Shown: positions 8,731 through 15,167 of the stretch, in pieces
Layout of the letters: each line of letters starts with the position of its first letter
How positions within the stretch are numbered: the stretch's first letter is position 1
Assembly: GCA_947373075.1 (NCBI GenBank)
Contig: CANBWF010000014.1
Coordinates: forward strand, 1-19,157
Origin: Actinomycetota bacterium
Lineage (GTDB): Bacteria > Actinomycetota > Actinomycetes > S36-B12 > UBA5976
Reading direction: 5' to 3'
DNA: 19,157 nucleotides
Made by a program: the position numbers and the translations under genes
The notes under the pieces: generated by a model
The model's input: only the letters and a program-made list of their open reading frames with translations
What the model was told of the DNA's origin: nothing
The model's database searches: none

Positions 8731-9241
8731 CATTGTTCTAGTCGGCGTCCCTGGCGCAGGCAAGTCGACAGTCGGCAAGTTGTTAGCGGCCGACCTTGAT
8801 CGCAAATTCTTCGATAGTGATCAAGAGATTGAGACACGTATGGGTAAAACTGTCTCTGACATTTTCACTGGGGACGGCGAAGCAAAATTCCGCGAGGTTG
8901 AAGCGATTGTTATTGCCGAATTATTGGCACAGAACAATGTTGTTGTCTCTCTCGGTGGGGGATCACTGCTAAATGATGCAACTCGTGAATTGGTTAAGCA
9001 GCACAATGTAATGTGGCTCGTGGTTAACCTAGCTGGCGCAGTATCCCGAGTTGGATTAAATCGCAATCGCCCGCTTCTTCTGGGCAATGTTCGAGGTCAA
9101 TTAGCTGATTTAATGCAGGCCCGCGAACCTTTATACCGAGAGGTGGCTTCGCATAAGGTAGACACCTCTGAAATGTCGGCATCTCAGGTCGTCGCTGCAA
9201 TAATTACTCTTGTGAACGAGGACGCTCATGACAACGATTAA
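8723..9241 (+). CDS. aroK: Shikimate kinase
   Basis: 172 residues with the chosen start. It phosphorylates shikimate at the 3-hydroxyl using ATP. The Walker A loop GVPGAGKST is at residues 8-16, the shikimate-binding Asp33 is in FFDSDQEIE, Arg57 is in KFREVE, GGG is at 78-80, and the LID Arg116 is in NRNRPLLL. I place the start at GTG 8723 because GGGTG at 8712-8716 precedes it and the P-loop then falls at the family's usual distance. In-frame ATG 8684 and GTG 8714 would add residues unlike the family and lack a binding site. It overlaps aroC by 8 bases and aroB by 14, so translational coupling is likely. Confidence 0.95.
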   Translation: MTNIVLVGVPGAGKSTVGKLLAADLDRKFFDSDQEIETRMGKTVSDIFTGDGEAKFREVEAIVIAELLAQNNVVVSLGGGSLLNDATRELVKQHNVMWLVVNLAGAVSRVGLNRNRPLLLGNVRGQLADLMQAREPLYREVASHKVDTSEMSASQVVAAIITLVNEDAHDND

Positions 9242-10316
9242 TGTAAACGCTGATAGAACTTATCCCGTTATTGTCGGTCGCAATCTGCTGGACAATGTTG
9301 ACCAGTTTCTTGTTGGCGTAGATCGCGTTGCGGTCGTTTACCCAAGTGCTCTTAGCGTCTCTGGCGAAACAATTAAGAATTCATTAGCAGGCGTAACTGC
9401 AATAGGTATTGAACTACCAAACGGTGAAGATTCAAAGAGCGCTGAGGTTCTGCAATTCTGCTGGCATGCTTTGGGTCAGGCCGGATTTACTCGTAATGAC
9501 CTGATTATCTCTGTTGGTGGCGGGGCAACAACAGATGTTGCAGGCTTCGCTGCGGCTACGTGGCTAAGAGGTGTAAACGTTTTACACATACCAACAACAC
9601 TTCTTGGCATGGTCGATGCTGCTATCGGGGGCAAAACCGGAATCAATACTGACGACGGTAAGAATTTGGTTGGGGCTTTCCATTCACCAGTCGCTGTGCT
9701 GTGCGATTTGAATGCTCTTGAGTCTCTTCCTGTCCACGATTACATAAGTGGCTTGGCTGAAGTAATAAAGGCGGGCTTTATTCGTGACCCAAGGATTCTT
9801 GAACTAATTGAATCTGATCCAGTCGGCGCAACATCTCCGAACTGGGAGCACACTCAAGAGATCATCGAACGCGCGATTCAGGTTAAAGCAGATGTTGTAA
9901 GCGGTGACCTCAAGGAGACCCTTGGGACAGCTGTCGGTCGCGAAATTCTTAACTACGGCCATACTTTCGGGCATGCTATCGAACGAGTAGAGAATTACCG
10001 CTGGCGTCACGGGGCTGCGGTTTCAGTTGGCATGGTTTTCATTGCTCATTTGGCCCGTCTGGCGGGGCGCCTTTCTAATGAAATCGTTGAACGCCACATA
10101 AGTATTCTTAAGTCCGTTGGCTTACCGACTACGTACGTGGATGGTCGTTGGGATGATTTGTTAGCAGCAATGAAAATTGACAAAAAGTCACGTGGAGACT
10201 TACTTCGTTTTGTAATCTTGGATGACTTAGCCAAACCAGCTTTACTGGAAGGCCCTGATCCGACGTTGCCTTTCGCTGCGTACCAAGAGATTGTGAAAGC
10301 AGGTTCAAATGCGTAA
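9228..10316 (+). CDS. aroB: 3-dehydroquinate synthase
   Basis: 362 residues. It converts DAHP to 3-dehydroquinate with NAD+ and a divalent metal (Zn or Co), the second step of the shikimate pathway. The NAD-binding region includes NGEDSKS (65-71) and SVGGGATTDVAGFAAAT (95-111); the segment PTTLLGMVDAAIGGKTGIN (122-140) is diagnostic. Metal ligands are Glu178 (GLAEVIK), His245 (NYGHTFGHAIE) and His261 (RHGAAVSVGM), with the 16-residue spacing between the two His expected for the family. ATG at 9228 lies within the aroK end, and the C-terminus overlaps aroQ by 8 bases. Confidence 0.98.
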   Translation: MTTINVNADRTYPVIVGRNLLDNVDQFLVGVDRVAVVYPSALSVSGETIKNSLAGVTAIGIELPNGEDSKSAEVLQFCWHALGQAGFTRNDLIISVGGGATTDVAGFAAATWLRGVNVLHIPTTLLGMVDAAIGGKTGINTDDGKNLVGAFHSPVAVLCDLNALESLPVHDYISGLAEVIKAGFIRDPRILELIESDPVGATSPNWEHTQEIIERAIQVKADVVSGDLKETLGTAVGREILNYGHTFGHAIERVENYRWRHGAAVSVGMVFIAHLARLAGRLSNEIVERHISILKSVGLPTTYVDGRWDDLLAAMKIDKKSRGDLLRFVILDDLAKPALLEGPDPTLPFAAYQEIVKAGSNA

Positions 10317-10737
10317 AGTGCTGATTCTTAACGGACCTAATCTGAATAAGTTAGGGGAGCGCGAACCTGAAGTGTATGGGAGTACTTCGCTCGCAGACAT
10401 CGAAGCTATGTGCACTGCTTACGGTAATGAAAATGGTTTCCAAGTTGATTTCCGGCAGTCAAATGACGAAGTCGACTTGATTAATTGGTTACAAGAAGCT
10501 GCATCTTCGGGCACATCGGTAATAATTAATCCGGCCGCGTACACACATACCTCAGTTGCCATTCGTGACGCAGCTTCAATGTTGACCGCTCCGCTAATTG
10601 AAGTGCACTTAAGTAACCCGCTAAGTCGCGAAGAATTCCGACACACATCCTTAGTCTCTGGTGTTGCTACTGGCACAATCGCTGGATTTGGCGCGCAGTC
10701 ATACTTATTAGCTCTGGCAGCGCTTAGTAACCTGTAA
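10309..10737 (+). CDS. aroQ: 3-dehydroquinate dehydratase, type II
   Basis: 142 residues, type II dehydroquinase (dodecameric, unrelated to type I AroD). It makes 3-dehydroshikimate from 3-dehydroquinate. Motifs are LNGPNLNKLGEREP with catalytic Arg18, Tyr23 in EVYGS, NPAAYTHTS (74-82; the family usually has NPGAYTH, so one Gly is Ala), and EVHLSN with His100, then REEFRHTS. ATG at 10309 overlaps the aroB end, with AGG at 10301-10303 as a weak binding site. The TAA stop shares a base with the pepQ ATG (TAATG), another tight coupling. Confidence 0.97.
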   Translation: MRKVLILNGPNLNKLGEREPEVYGSTSLADIEAMCTAYGNENGFQVDFRQSNDEVDLINWLQEAASSGTSVIINPAAYTHTSVAIRDAASMLTAPLIEVHLSNPLSREEFRHTSLVSGVATGTIAGFGAQSYLLALAALSNL

Positions 10738-11789
10738 TGCAATCTCGAATTGAGAAAGTGCAGAAAGCACTTAATACGGACACTTGCTTTCTGGTTACCA
10801 ACCCAACGAACATCAGATATCTGTGTGGGTATTCAGGTTCGAATGGCATTTTGTTAGTTTCGAAAACTGAGGCGACGTTTTTCACTGATGCCCGTTATGA
10901 GTTGCAAACCCAAACAGAGTGTTTTGATGTAACTATTCGCATCGAAGCAAACCTTTTCAAAGCTGCCTTGGAGAACGAAAAATCTGCAGTTTGTATTTTT
11001 GAATCTGGCCATCTGACAGTAGCGATGTTAGAGAATGTGAAAGCCATAAGTCCTAACCTGCGTTTCGAATCCAGTGAAATCTCAATTGCAGCAATGCGGG
11101 TAGTCAAAGACTCGGCTGAAGTTGAAATCATTCGAAACGCTTGCCAGATTTCTACAGCGGCGTTGGAATCAGTTATTTCTCAGGTGCGAGTTGGTTTAAC
11201 CGAAAAGCAGGTAACTCATTTACTTGAGCGAACGATGATTGACCTGGGAGCTGATGCAATCGCTTTTGAAACGATTGTCGCGAGCGGACCAAACAGTGCC
11301 ATCCCACATCATCAGCCGACCGATCGAGCTATAAGTGCGGGTGACTTATTGAAGATCGATTTTGGCGCCAAGGTTTCTGGCTACCACAGTGACTGCACAC
11401 GAACATTTGTTGTCGGTAAGCCATCGGACTGGCAGAGCGACATTCACCAAGCGGTTTTACTAGCGCAAAGTAATTCAAGGAATGTAGTGAAAGCTGGTGT
11501 AGTGGGCGCCGAAGTTCTGGAACAAACCACCGTGTCACTAACCGGGTCTGGCTATCTCGAAAATTTCCGACATGGTCTGGGCCACGGAGTAGGCCTGGAG
11601 ATCCATGAAGACCCGTTTTTGTCCAGAGCACTGACCGCTACACTTGAGGCAGGCACAGTGATAACTATTGAACCTGGCGTTTATCTAGCTAATCAAGGTG
11701 GCGTACGGATTGAAGACACAATTGTCGTGACGGAAAGTGGATACGAAAATCTGACAGTTTTCGCCTACGAATTGCAAGAAATCGGATAG
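10737..11789 (+). CDS. pepQ: Xaa-Pro aminopeptidase/dipeptidase, M24 family
   Basis: 350-residue M24B metallopeptidase with a creatinase-like N-terminal domain (about 1-120) and a pita-bread catalytic domain. All five dinuclear-metal ligands are present: Asp208 (KIDFGA), Asp219 (HSDCTR), His283 (GLGHGVGLEIHE), Glu312 (TIEPGVY) and Glu326 (RIEDTIV). It is expected to release an N-terminal residue or split dipeptides ahead of proline in the cytoplasm; amino- versus dipeptidase cannot be decided from sequence alone. The gene begins at the aroQ stop (TAATG). The pair pepQ-efp is common in bacteria and is of interest because both act in proline-related steps (peptide recycling, polyproline translation). 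Confidence 0.93.
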   Translation: MQSRIEKVQKALNTDTCFLVTNPTNIRYLCGYSGSNGILLVSKTEATFFTDARYELQTQTECFDVTIRIEANLFKAALENEKSAVCIFESGHLTVAMLENVKAISPNLRFESSEISIAAMRVVKDSAEVEIIRNACQISTAALESVISQVRVGLTEKQVTHLLERTMIDLGADAIAFETIVASGPNSAIPHHQPTDRAISAGDLLKIDFGAKVSGYHSDCTRTFVVGKPSDWQSDIHQAVLLAQSNSRNVVKAGVVGAEVLEQTTVSLTGSGYLENFRHGLGHGVGLEIHEDPFLSRALTATLEAGTVITIEPGVYLANQGGVRIEDTIVVTESGYENLTVFAYELQEIG

Positions 11790-11807
11790 CTAACAAGGAG
11801 CACAGAA

Positions 11808-12368
11808 GTGGCAAGCACAAACGATCTGAAAAATGGCTTAGTTCTGAACATTGATGGACAGCTGTGGGCAGTTGTTGATTTTCAGCATGTAAAGCCAGGC
11901 AAGGGCCCTGCTTTTGTGCGTACCAAGCTCAAGAACATTCTCTCTGGCAAAGTGGTCGACAAGACTTTCAATGCTGGTGTATCCGTAGAAACAGCCAACG
12001 TTGACAAGCGCAACATGCAGTACTTGTACCGCGATGGCGAAGACTGGGTGTTCATGGACTTAGACACCTACGATCAATACCCAATCTCGGACACAGTCGT
12101 CGGCGACGCATCCCAATACATGTTGGAAAATCAAGAGGCCGTTGTTGCAATTCACGAAGGCGTAGCGCTTTATGTTGAACTTCCAGCCAGCGTTGAGCTA
12201 ATGGTCACTTATACCGAGCCAGGTCTTCAGGGAGATCGTTCAAGTGCAGGAACTAAGCCAGCCACACTTGAAACAGGTGCTGAAATTAAGGTGCCACTTT
12301 TCTTGGAATCAAATACGAAGGTCAAAGTAGATACACGTGATGGTTCTTACCTAGGCCGCGTTAACTAA
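11808..12368 (+). CDS. efp: Translation elongation factor P
   Basis: 186 residues with the three-domain EF-P fold. It binds between the ribosomal P and E sites and rescues stalls at consecutive prolines. Domain I carries the tip loop HVKPGKGPAF (27-36) with Lys32 at its end; later signatures are FMDLDTYDQYPI and the domain III segment TYTEPGLQGDRSS. The KPGKGPA loop is the actinobacterial form thought to work without lysine modification, and no EpmA/EpmB or rhamnosyltransferase gene is seen nearby. GTG at 11808 is set by a strong AAGGAG at 11795-11800, the best ribosome binding site in this operon, suggesting that EF-P is made at a higher level than its upstream neighbours. Confidence 0.98.
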   Translation: MASTNDLKNGLVLNIDGQLWAVVDFQHVKPGKGPAFVRTKLKNILSGKVVDKTFNAGVSVETANVDKRNMQYLYRDGEDWVFMDLDTYDQYPISDTVVGDASQYMLENQEAVVAIHEGVALYVELPASVELMVTYTEPGLQGDRSSAGTKPATLETGAEIKVPLFLESNTKVKVDTRDGSYLGRVN

Positions 12369-12767
12369 GTGCGCACTCGAAGTAAAGCGCGTTCCCGTGC
12401 TGTAGAAGCACTGTTTGAAGCAGAGCAACGCTCCGTATCAATTGCTGAAGTTTTTGAAAGAAATCCTGAAGTCAATGAGTACGCAGTGGAAATCGCACAA
12501 GTTGTGGCGGACAATACCGAGCGAATTGATGAAATTATTTCGACTTATCTTGCAGATCGCGTAATCGAACGTATGCCGGCACTTGATCGAGCAATCGCAC
12601 GTGTGGCAGTTGCCGAATTAGTTTGGTATCAAGACACTGATACGTCGGTCATTGTTTCTGAGGCAATGGAAATTGCTGAAACTTTGAGTACTGAAAAATC
12701 CGCGAAATTTTTGAACGGTTTACTTGGATCGATTGCGAAAAGTAGAGGCTCAATTTCTAGCCTGTAG
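12369..12767 (+). CDS. nusB: Transcription antitermination factor NusB
   Basis: 132 residues, all-helical NusB. With NusE/S10 it binds boxA RNA and prevents premature termination in rRNA operons. Family signatures are the N-terminal RSKARSRAVEALFEAEQ and the C-terminal LDRAIARVAVAEL followed by SVIVSEAMEIAETLSTEKSA and FLNGLLGSIAK. GTG at 12369 directly follows the efp stop with no spacer and no convincing Shine-Dalgarno, so reinitiation after efp is likely. The stop TAG at 12765 lies only a few bases from the 3' end of the convergent tRNA gene. In many Actinobacteria pyrimidine genes follow nusB; here they do not. Confidence 0.95.
   Translation: MRTRSKARSRAVEALFEAEQRSVSIAEVFERNPEVNEYAVEIAQVVADNTERIDEIISTYLADRVIERMPALDRAIARVAVAELVWYQDTDTSVIVSEAMEIAETLSTEKSAKFLNGLLGSIAKSRGSISSL
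12738..12763 (-). terminator. Candidate intrinsic terminator for the minus-strand tRNA
   Basis: Read on the - strand, AGGCT and AGCCT (12763-12759 and 12750-12746) form a 5-bp stem with an 8-base loop, followed after four bases by TTTT (12741-12738). It lies about ten bases past the encoded CCA end of the tRNA and overlaps the nusB 3' end. The stem is short, so this is a modest call. On the + strand the same stem has no T-run, so it would serve nusB poorly. Confidence 0.35.
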
Positions 12768-12771
12768 CAGA

Positions 12772-12848
12772 TGGTGCCCTGAGTGGGATTCGAACCCACA
12801 CTGAACGGTGTTTGAGACCGCGCTCTCTGCCAGTTGGAGTACCAGGGC
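12772..12848 (-). tRNA. Class I tRNA with CAA anticodon (nominal tRNA-Leu lacking the long variable arm)
   Basis: On the - strand a 77-nt cloverleaf with encoded CCA is seen. The acceptor is GCCCTGG paired with TCAGGGC (one G-T pair), with A73. The D arm has 3 pairs (CTC/GAG), a C-A mismatch at 13-22 and GG at 18-19. The anticodon stem is GCGGT/ACCGT with loop CTCAAAC, which reads CAA. The variable region is only TCAGT. The T stem is GTGGG/CCCAC with loop TTCGAAT. Residues A14, A15-T48, G18-G19, T54-T55-C56 and A58 support a real L-shaped fold. CAA decodes UUG (Leu), yet tRNA-Leu is normally class II with a long variable arm of ten or more bases, so the amino acid it carries is uncertain. The tRNA fold is firm; the isotype is not. 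Confidence 0.85.
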
Positions 12849-12857
12849 GTGCACACT

Positions 12858-12863
12858 AGGTTA
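12858..12863 (-). promoter_or_regulatory. Candidate -10 box TAACCT for the minus-strand tRNA
   Basis: Read on the - strand, TAACCT ends nine bases before G1 of the tRNA, a normal distance for a tRNA promoter with a short 5' leader. The -35 region is weak (TGCATA at 17 bases). It lies in the 52-base divergent gap shared with pdtaR. Confidence 0.3.
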
Positions 12864-12888
12864 CCGTGCCGAATGCAAACTATGCACA

Positions 12889-12894
12889 TAGGCT
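12889..12894 (+). promoter_or_regulatory. Candidate -10 box TAGGCT for leaderless pdtaR transcript
   Basis: TAGGCT is followed by six bases and then the ATG of pdtaR. No clear Shine-Dalgarno and no recognisable -35 are present. It has the same spacing as the boxes before mltG, pgsA, gcvH and the DUF151 gene. This gap must also contain the divergent tRNA promoter. Confidence 0.45.
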
Positions 12895-12900
12895 AGGTCT

Positions 12901-13470
12901 ATGACTAAAACTCGGGTAGTAGTCGCAGATGACGAATCTATCATCAGGATGGATCTTGTCGAATTGCTGACGCAAGCAGGATACGAAGTAGTTGCCCAAG
13001 CTAGCGATGGAAAAGCCGCCTTAACAGCAATAAAAGAGTTTCAGCCCGATGTTGCAGTTCTTGATGTGAAGATGCCATTACTAGATGGGATTGAGGTCGC
13101 ACACAGCGTCCGGGAACACATTCCAGTTGTTTTACTCACCGCTTTCGGCCAAACCGACATCATCGCGCAGGCAAGTAGCGCTGGGGTCATGGGCTACGTC
13201 ATGAAACCTTTCACTGAAGCTGATGTAGTCGCAGCCATTGAAATTGCTAAGAGTCGATTTGCGGATATGCGCAGCCTTGGCTCAGAGCGCGACAACTTGG
13301 CTGAATCGCTAGAAACCCGCAAAATTCTTGATCGCGCTAAAGGACTTCTACAGGCCAAACTCGCTTTGGACGAACCGCAAGCATTCCGGTGGTTACAAAA
13401 AGCCGCAATGGACAAACGCTTGTCAGTTCGAGAAGTGGCGGAGTCAGTAATTTCCGAGTTAAGTGAATAA
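12901..13470 (+). CDS. pdtaR: ANTAR-domain response regulator (PdtaR-like antiterminator)
   Basis: 189 residues. The receiver domain (1-about 120) has the acidic pair Asp10-Asp11, phospho-acceptor Asp55 in VLDVKMPLLDG, Thr80 in LLTAF and Lys102 in MKPF. A short helical linker leads to a C-terminal ANTAR RNA-binding domain (about 130-188) with the pattern KILDRAKGLLQAKLALDE and FRWLQKAAM. Such proteins bind paired hairpins in nascent mRNA and prevent termination once phosphorylated; in mycobacteria the partner kinase is PdtaS. No histidine kinase lies in this window. The gene is likely transcribed from its own leaderless promoter and followed directly by pgsA, whose -10 box overlaps the pdtaR stop. 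Confidence 0.93.
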   Translation: MTKTRVVVADDESIIRMDLVELLTQAGYEVVAQASDGKAALTAIKEFQPDVAVLDVKMPLLDGIEVAHSVREHIPVVLLTAFGQTDIIAQASSAGVMGYVMKPFTEADVVAAIEIAKSRFADMRSLGSERDNLAESLETRKILDRAKGLLQAKLALDEPQAFRWLQKAAMDKRLSVREVAESVISELSE

Positions 13471-13473
13471 ATT
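13468..13473 (+). promoter_or_regulatory. Candidate -10 box TAAATT for leaderless pgsA transcript
   Basis: TAAATT overlaps the TAA stop of pdtaR and lies exactly six bases before ATG 13480. There is no Shine-Dalgarno sequence before that ATG. The overlap with a stop codon could make the resemblance accidental, hence a moderate score. Confidence 0.35.
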
Positions 13474-13479
13474 AGTTTG

Positions 13480-14049
13480 ATGCAGGAAAACTTCAACATT
13501 CCAAATCTGTTAAGTTTTCTACGGCTTCTTGGAGTTCCGTATTTCTTCTGGTTAATTACCGCACAAGACAATTACGGACTGGCCATCGTCGTTCTATTTG
13601 TAAGCGGTTTTACTGATTGGCTTGATGGCTACGCGGCACGTAAGTTGAACCAGCGAACTCGACTTGGCGAACTGATGGATCCACTTGTGGATCGGCTATA
13701 CGTTGTCTCGGCAATCCTTGCTTTGGTTATTACTAATGAGTTACCACTTGTTATTCTGATTTTGTTCTTCGCTCGTGATGTGTTTATGCTGGTCCTGGTA
13801 TGGCTGCTTAAGCAAAAAGGCTATTCGGGTTTTCCGGTGCATTTCATTGGTAAGGCGGCGACCATGAATCTGCTTTGGGCGTTCCCACTGGTATTACTTG
13901 GCACCTATCCCTCAATCGTTGGAGTAATTGCGCACAATGTTGCCTTTGCGTTCCTAATTTGGGGGTTAGCCTTGTACTGGTACGGCGCTGTGCTCTATGC
14001 AAAGCAGTACCGCAACTTAGAAATCGGTGGTGGGGCAGTTGAGCAGTAA
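13480..14049 (+). CDS. pgsA: CDP-alcohol phosphatidyltransferase (PgsA-like, phosphatidylglycerophosphate or cardiolipin synthase)
   Basis: 189-residue integral membrane enzyme of phospholipid synthesis. The complete family motif is present: Asp46, Asp49-Gly50, Ala53-Arg54, eight residues, Gly63, three, Asp67, three, Asp71. The N-terminal NIPNLLSFLRLLGVP is typical of the PgsA/cardiolipin synthase branch, and four to six hydrophobic helices are seen. It would transfer a phosphatidyl group from CDP-diacylglycerol to glycerol-3-phosphate or phosphatidylglycerol; the exact acceptor is not decidable here. ATG 13480 is preferred over the adjacent in-frame TTG 13477. Upstream of two DUF881 genes and sbp it corresponds in position to mycobacterial pgsA2 (Rv1822). 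The 3' end overlaps the next gene. Confidence 0.9.
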   Translation: MQENFNIPNLLSFLRLLGVPYFFWLITAQDNYGLAIVVLFVSGFTDWLDGYAARKLNQRTRLGELMDPLVDRLYVVSAILALVITNELPLVILILFFARDVFMLVLVWLLKQKGYSGFPVHFIGKAATMNLLWAFPLVLLGTYPSIVGVIAHNVAFAFLIWGLALYWYGAVLYAKQYRNLEIGGGAVEQ

Positions 14050-14836
14050 TCCATCACTTGACTCGCTGCTGTCCGATGCCGTTGCATCGGATTACGAGTC
14101 GTCAGGCGCTGATCGCCATACATCGCCAATCATTAAGGTTTTGGCTGCGATATCCGCCATACTTTTAGCATTGGTTTTTATCGCTGCTGTAGTAGACAAA
14201 CGTGATCAATCCGCGCAGGTCAACTCAACCCGACAAGCTTTAATTGACCGTATCAAGGCTGCCGACAAGCGAGTTGCTCAGGCCCAGAAGGACGTTGCGC
14301 AATCTAACGTCGATTTGGCTGCCGCAGAAAGCGCTCACCTAGCTGGAACGTCGTTAGGGGAGCAGGCGCAAAAACGACTAGAAGTGCTTCGTAAAGCTAC
14401 CGGCTTTACCGAACTTTCCGGTCCTGGCCTGCAGGTCACACTCGATGACGCATCAAATTCAGGCACTATTCCCGGCTCTGACATTTCGCTTGGCAAGGTA
14501 CGAGATAGCGACGTGCAATCAGTTGTAAATGGACTGTGGGCTGCTGGCGCGACCGGGATAGCGATTAATGGTCAGCGCCTCACATCGCTATCTGCAATTC
14601 GCAATGCAGGTGAAGCAATTCTCGTTGACTATCGGCCACTATCTCCGCCTTATCGAATTGTCGCAATCAGTCAGTCTGCAGATGCAACTGCCGGAACATT
14701 CCGCGACGGTGTGGCGGGGCTAATGCTTGAAGAGTTATCAAACAAATACGGCGTAGTCTGGAACATAGCAACTCTTGGTGAAACAACAATTCCCGCGGCA
14801 TCAAGTTCAGTAAACCTATCTGGAGGCAAACAGTGA
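14027..14836 (+). CDS. DUF881 membrane-anchored protein, first copy
   Basis: About 269 residues with GTG 14027. In-frame GTG 14030 and TTG 14039 are also possible, the latter preceded by GGTGGGG, so the first few residues are uncertain. There is one transmembrane helix at about 34-54, then a predicted coiled coil rich in Ala, Gln, Lys and Asp (about 66-110), then the DUF881 domain, recognised by GPGLQVTLDDA, the LWAAGATGIAINGQRL segment and PLSPPYRIVAI. The topology suggests a mostly extracytoplasmic protein. Its biochemical function is unknown to me. It overlaps pgsA by about 20 bases and sbp by 4, and a second DUF881 gene follows sbp, so the three products probably act together at the envelope. 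The order matches Rv1823-Rv1825 of M. tuberculosis. Confidence 0.87.
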   Translation: MVGQLSSNPSLDSLLSDAVASDYESSGADRHTSPIIKVLAAISAILLALVFIAAVVDKRDQSAQVNSTRQALIDRIKAADKRVAQAQKDVAQSNVDLAAAESAHLAGTSLGEQAQKRLEVLRKATGFTELSGPGLQVTLDDASNSGTIPGSDISLGKVRDSDVQSVVNGLWAAGATGIAINGQRLTSLSAIRNAGEAILVDYRPLSPPYRIVAISQSADATAGTFRDGVAGLMLEELSNKYGVVWNIATLGETTIPAASSSVNLSGGKQ

Positions 14837-15165
14837 TTCCTGCTATCGGCCTGATTGTTGGCATTTTGCTCGGCTTGATTTTGCATCCAACTGTCCCTCT
14901 GTGGCTCCAGCCTTATCTGCCAATCGCAGTAGTAGCCGCGCTAGATGCCGTTTTCGGTGCCTTGCGTTCTGTTCTTGATGGCATTTTCAATGACCGCATT
15001 TTCGTCATCTCATTCTTATCTAACGTGGTCGTGGCAGCCGTGATTGTTTTCTTAGGCGATCAATTGGGCGTAGGTTCACAAATGTCTACTGGTGTCGTAG
15101 TTGTGTTATCAATGCGTATCTTCGCGAATGTGGCCGCGATTCGACGCCACCTGTTAAAGGCATAA
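14833..15165 (+). CDS. sbp: Small basic protein Sbp (DUF1290)
   Basis: 110-residue hydrophobic protein of the Sbp/DUF1290 family with three predicted membrane helices (about 1-20, 25-45 and 57-82) and the family core DAVFGALRSVLDGIFNDRIF, followed by a long glycine/valine-rich helix and a short basic tail. The GTG start forms a GTGA overlap with the upstream DUF881 stop and has GGAGG at 14822-14826. Family function is not established; in Firmicutes it lies near division genes. The sandwich between two DUF881 genes is a conserved actinobacterial arrangement and suggests a membrane complex. Confidence 0.9.
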   Translation: MIPAIGLIVGILLGLILHPTVPLWLQPYLPIAVVAALDAVFGALRSVLDGIFNDRIFVISFLSNVVVAAVIVFLGDQLGVGSQMSTGVVVVLSMRIFANVAAIRRHLLKA

Positions 15166-15167
15166 AA

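Noticed and set aside
12629..12889. Minus-strand open frame of 86 codons across the nusB end and the tRNA
   Set aside because: It covers a clear tRNA and part of nusB, and its translation resembles no family; it is a shadow frame.
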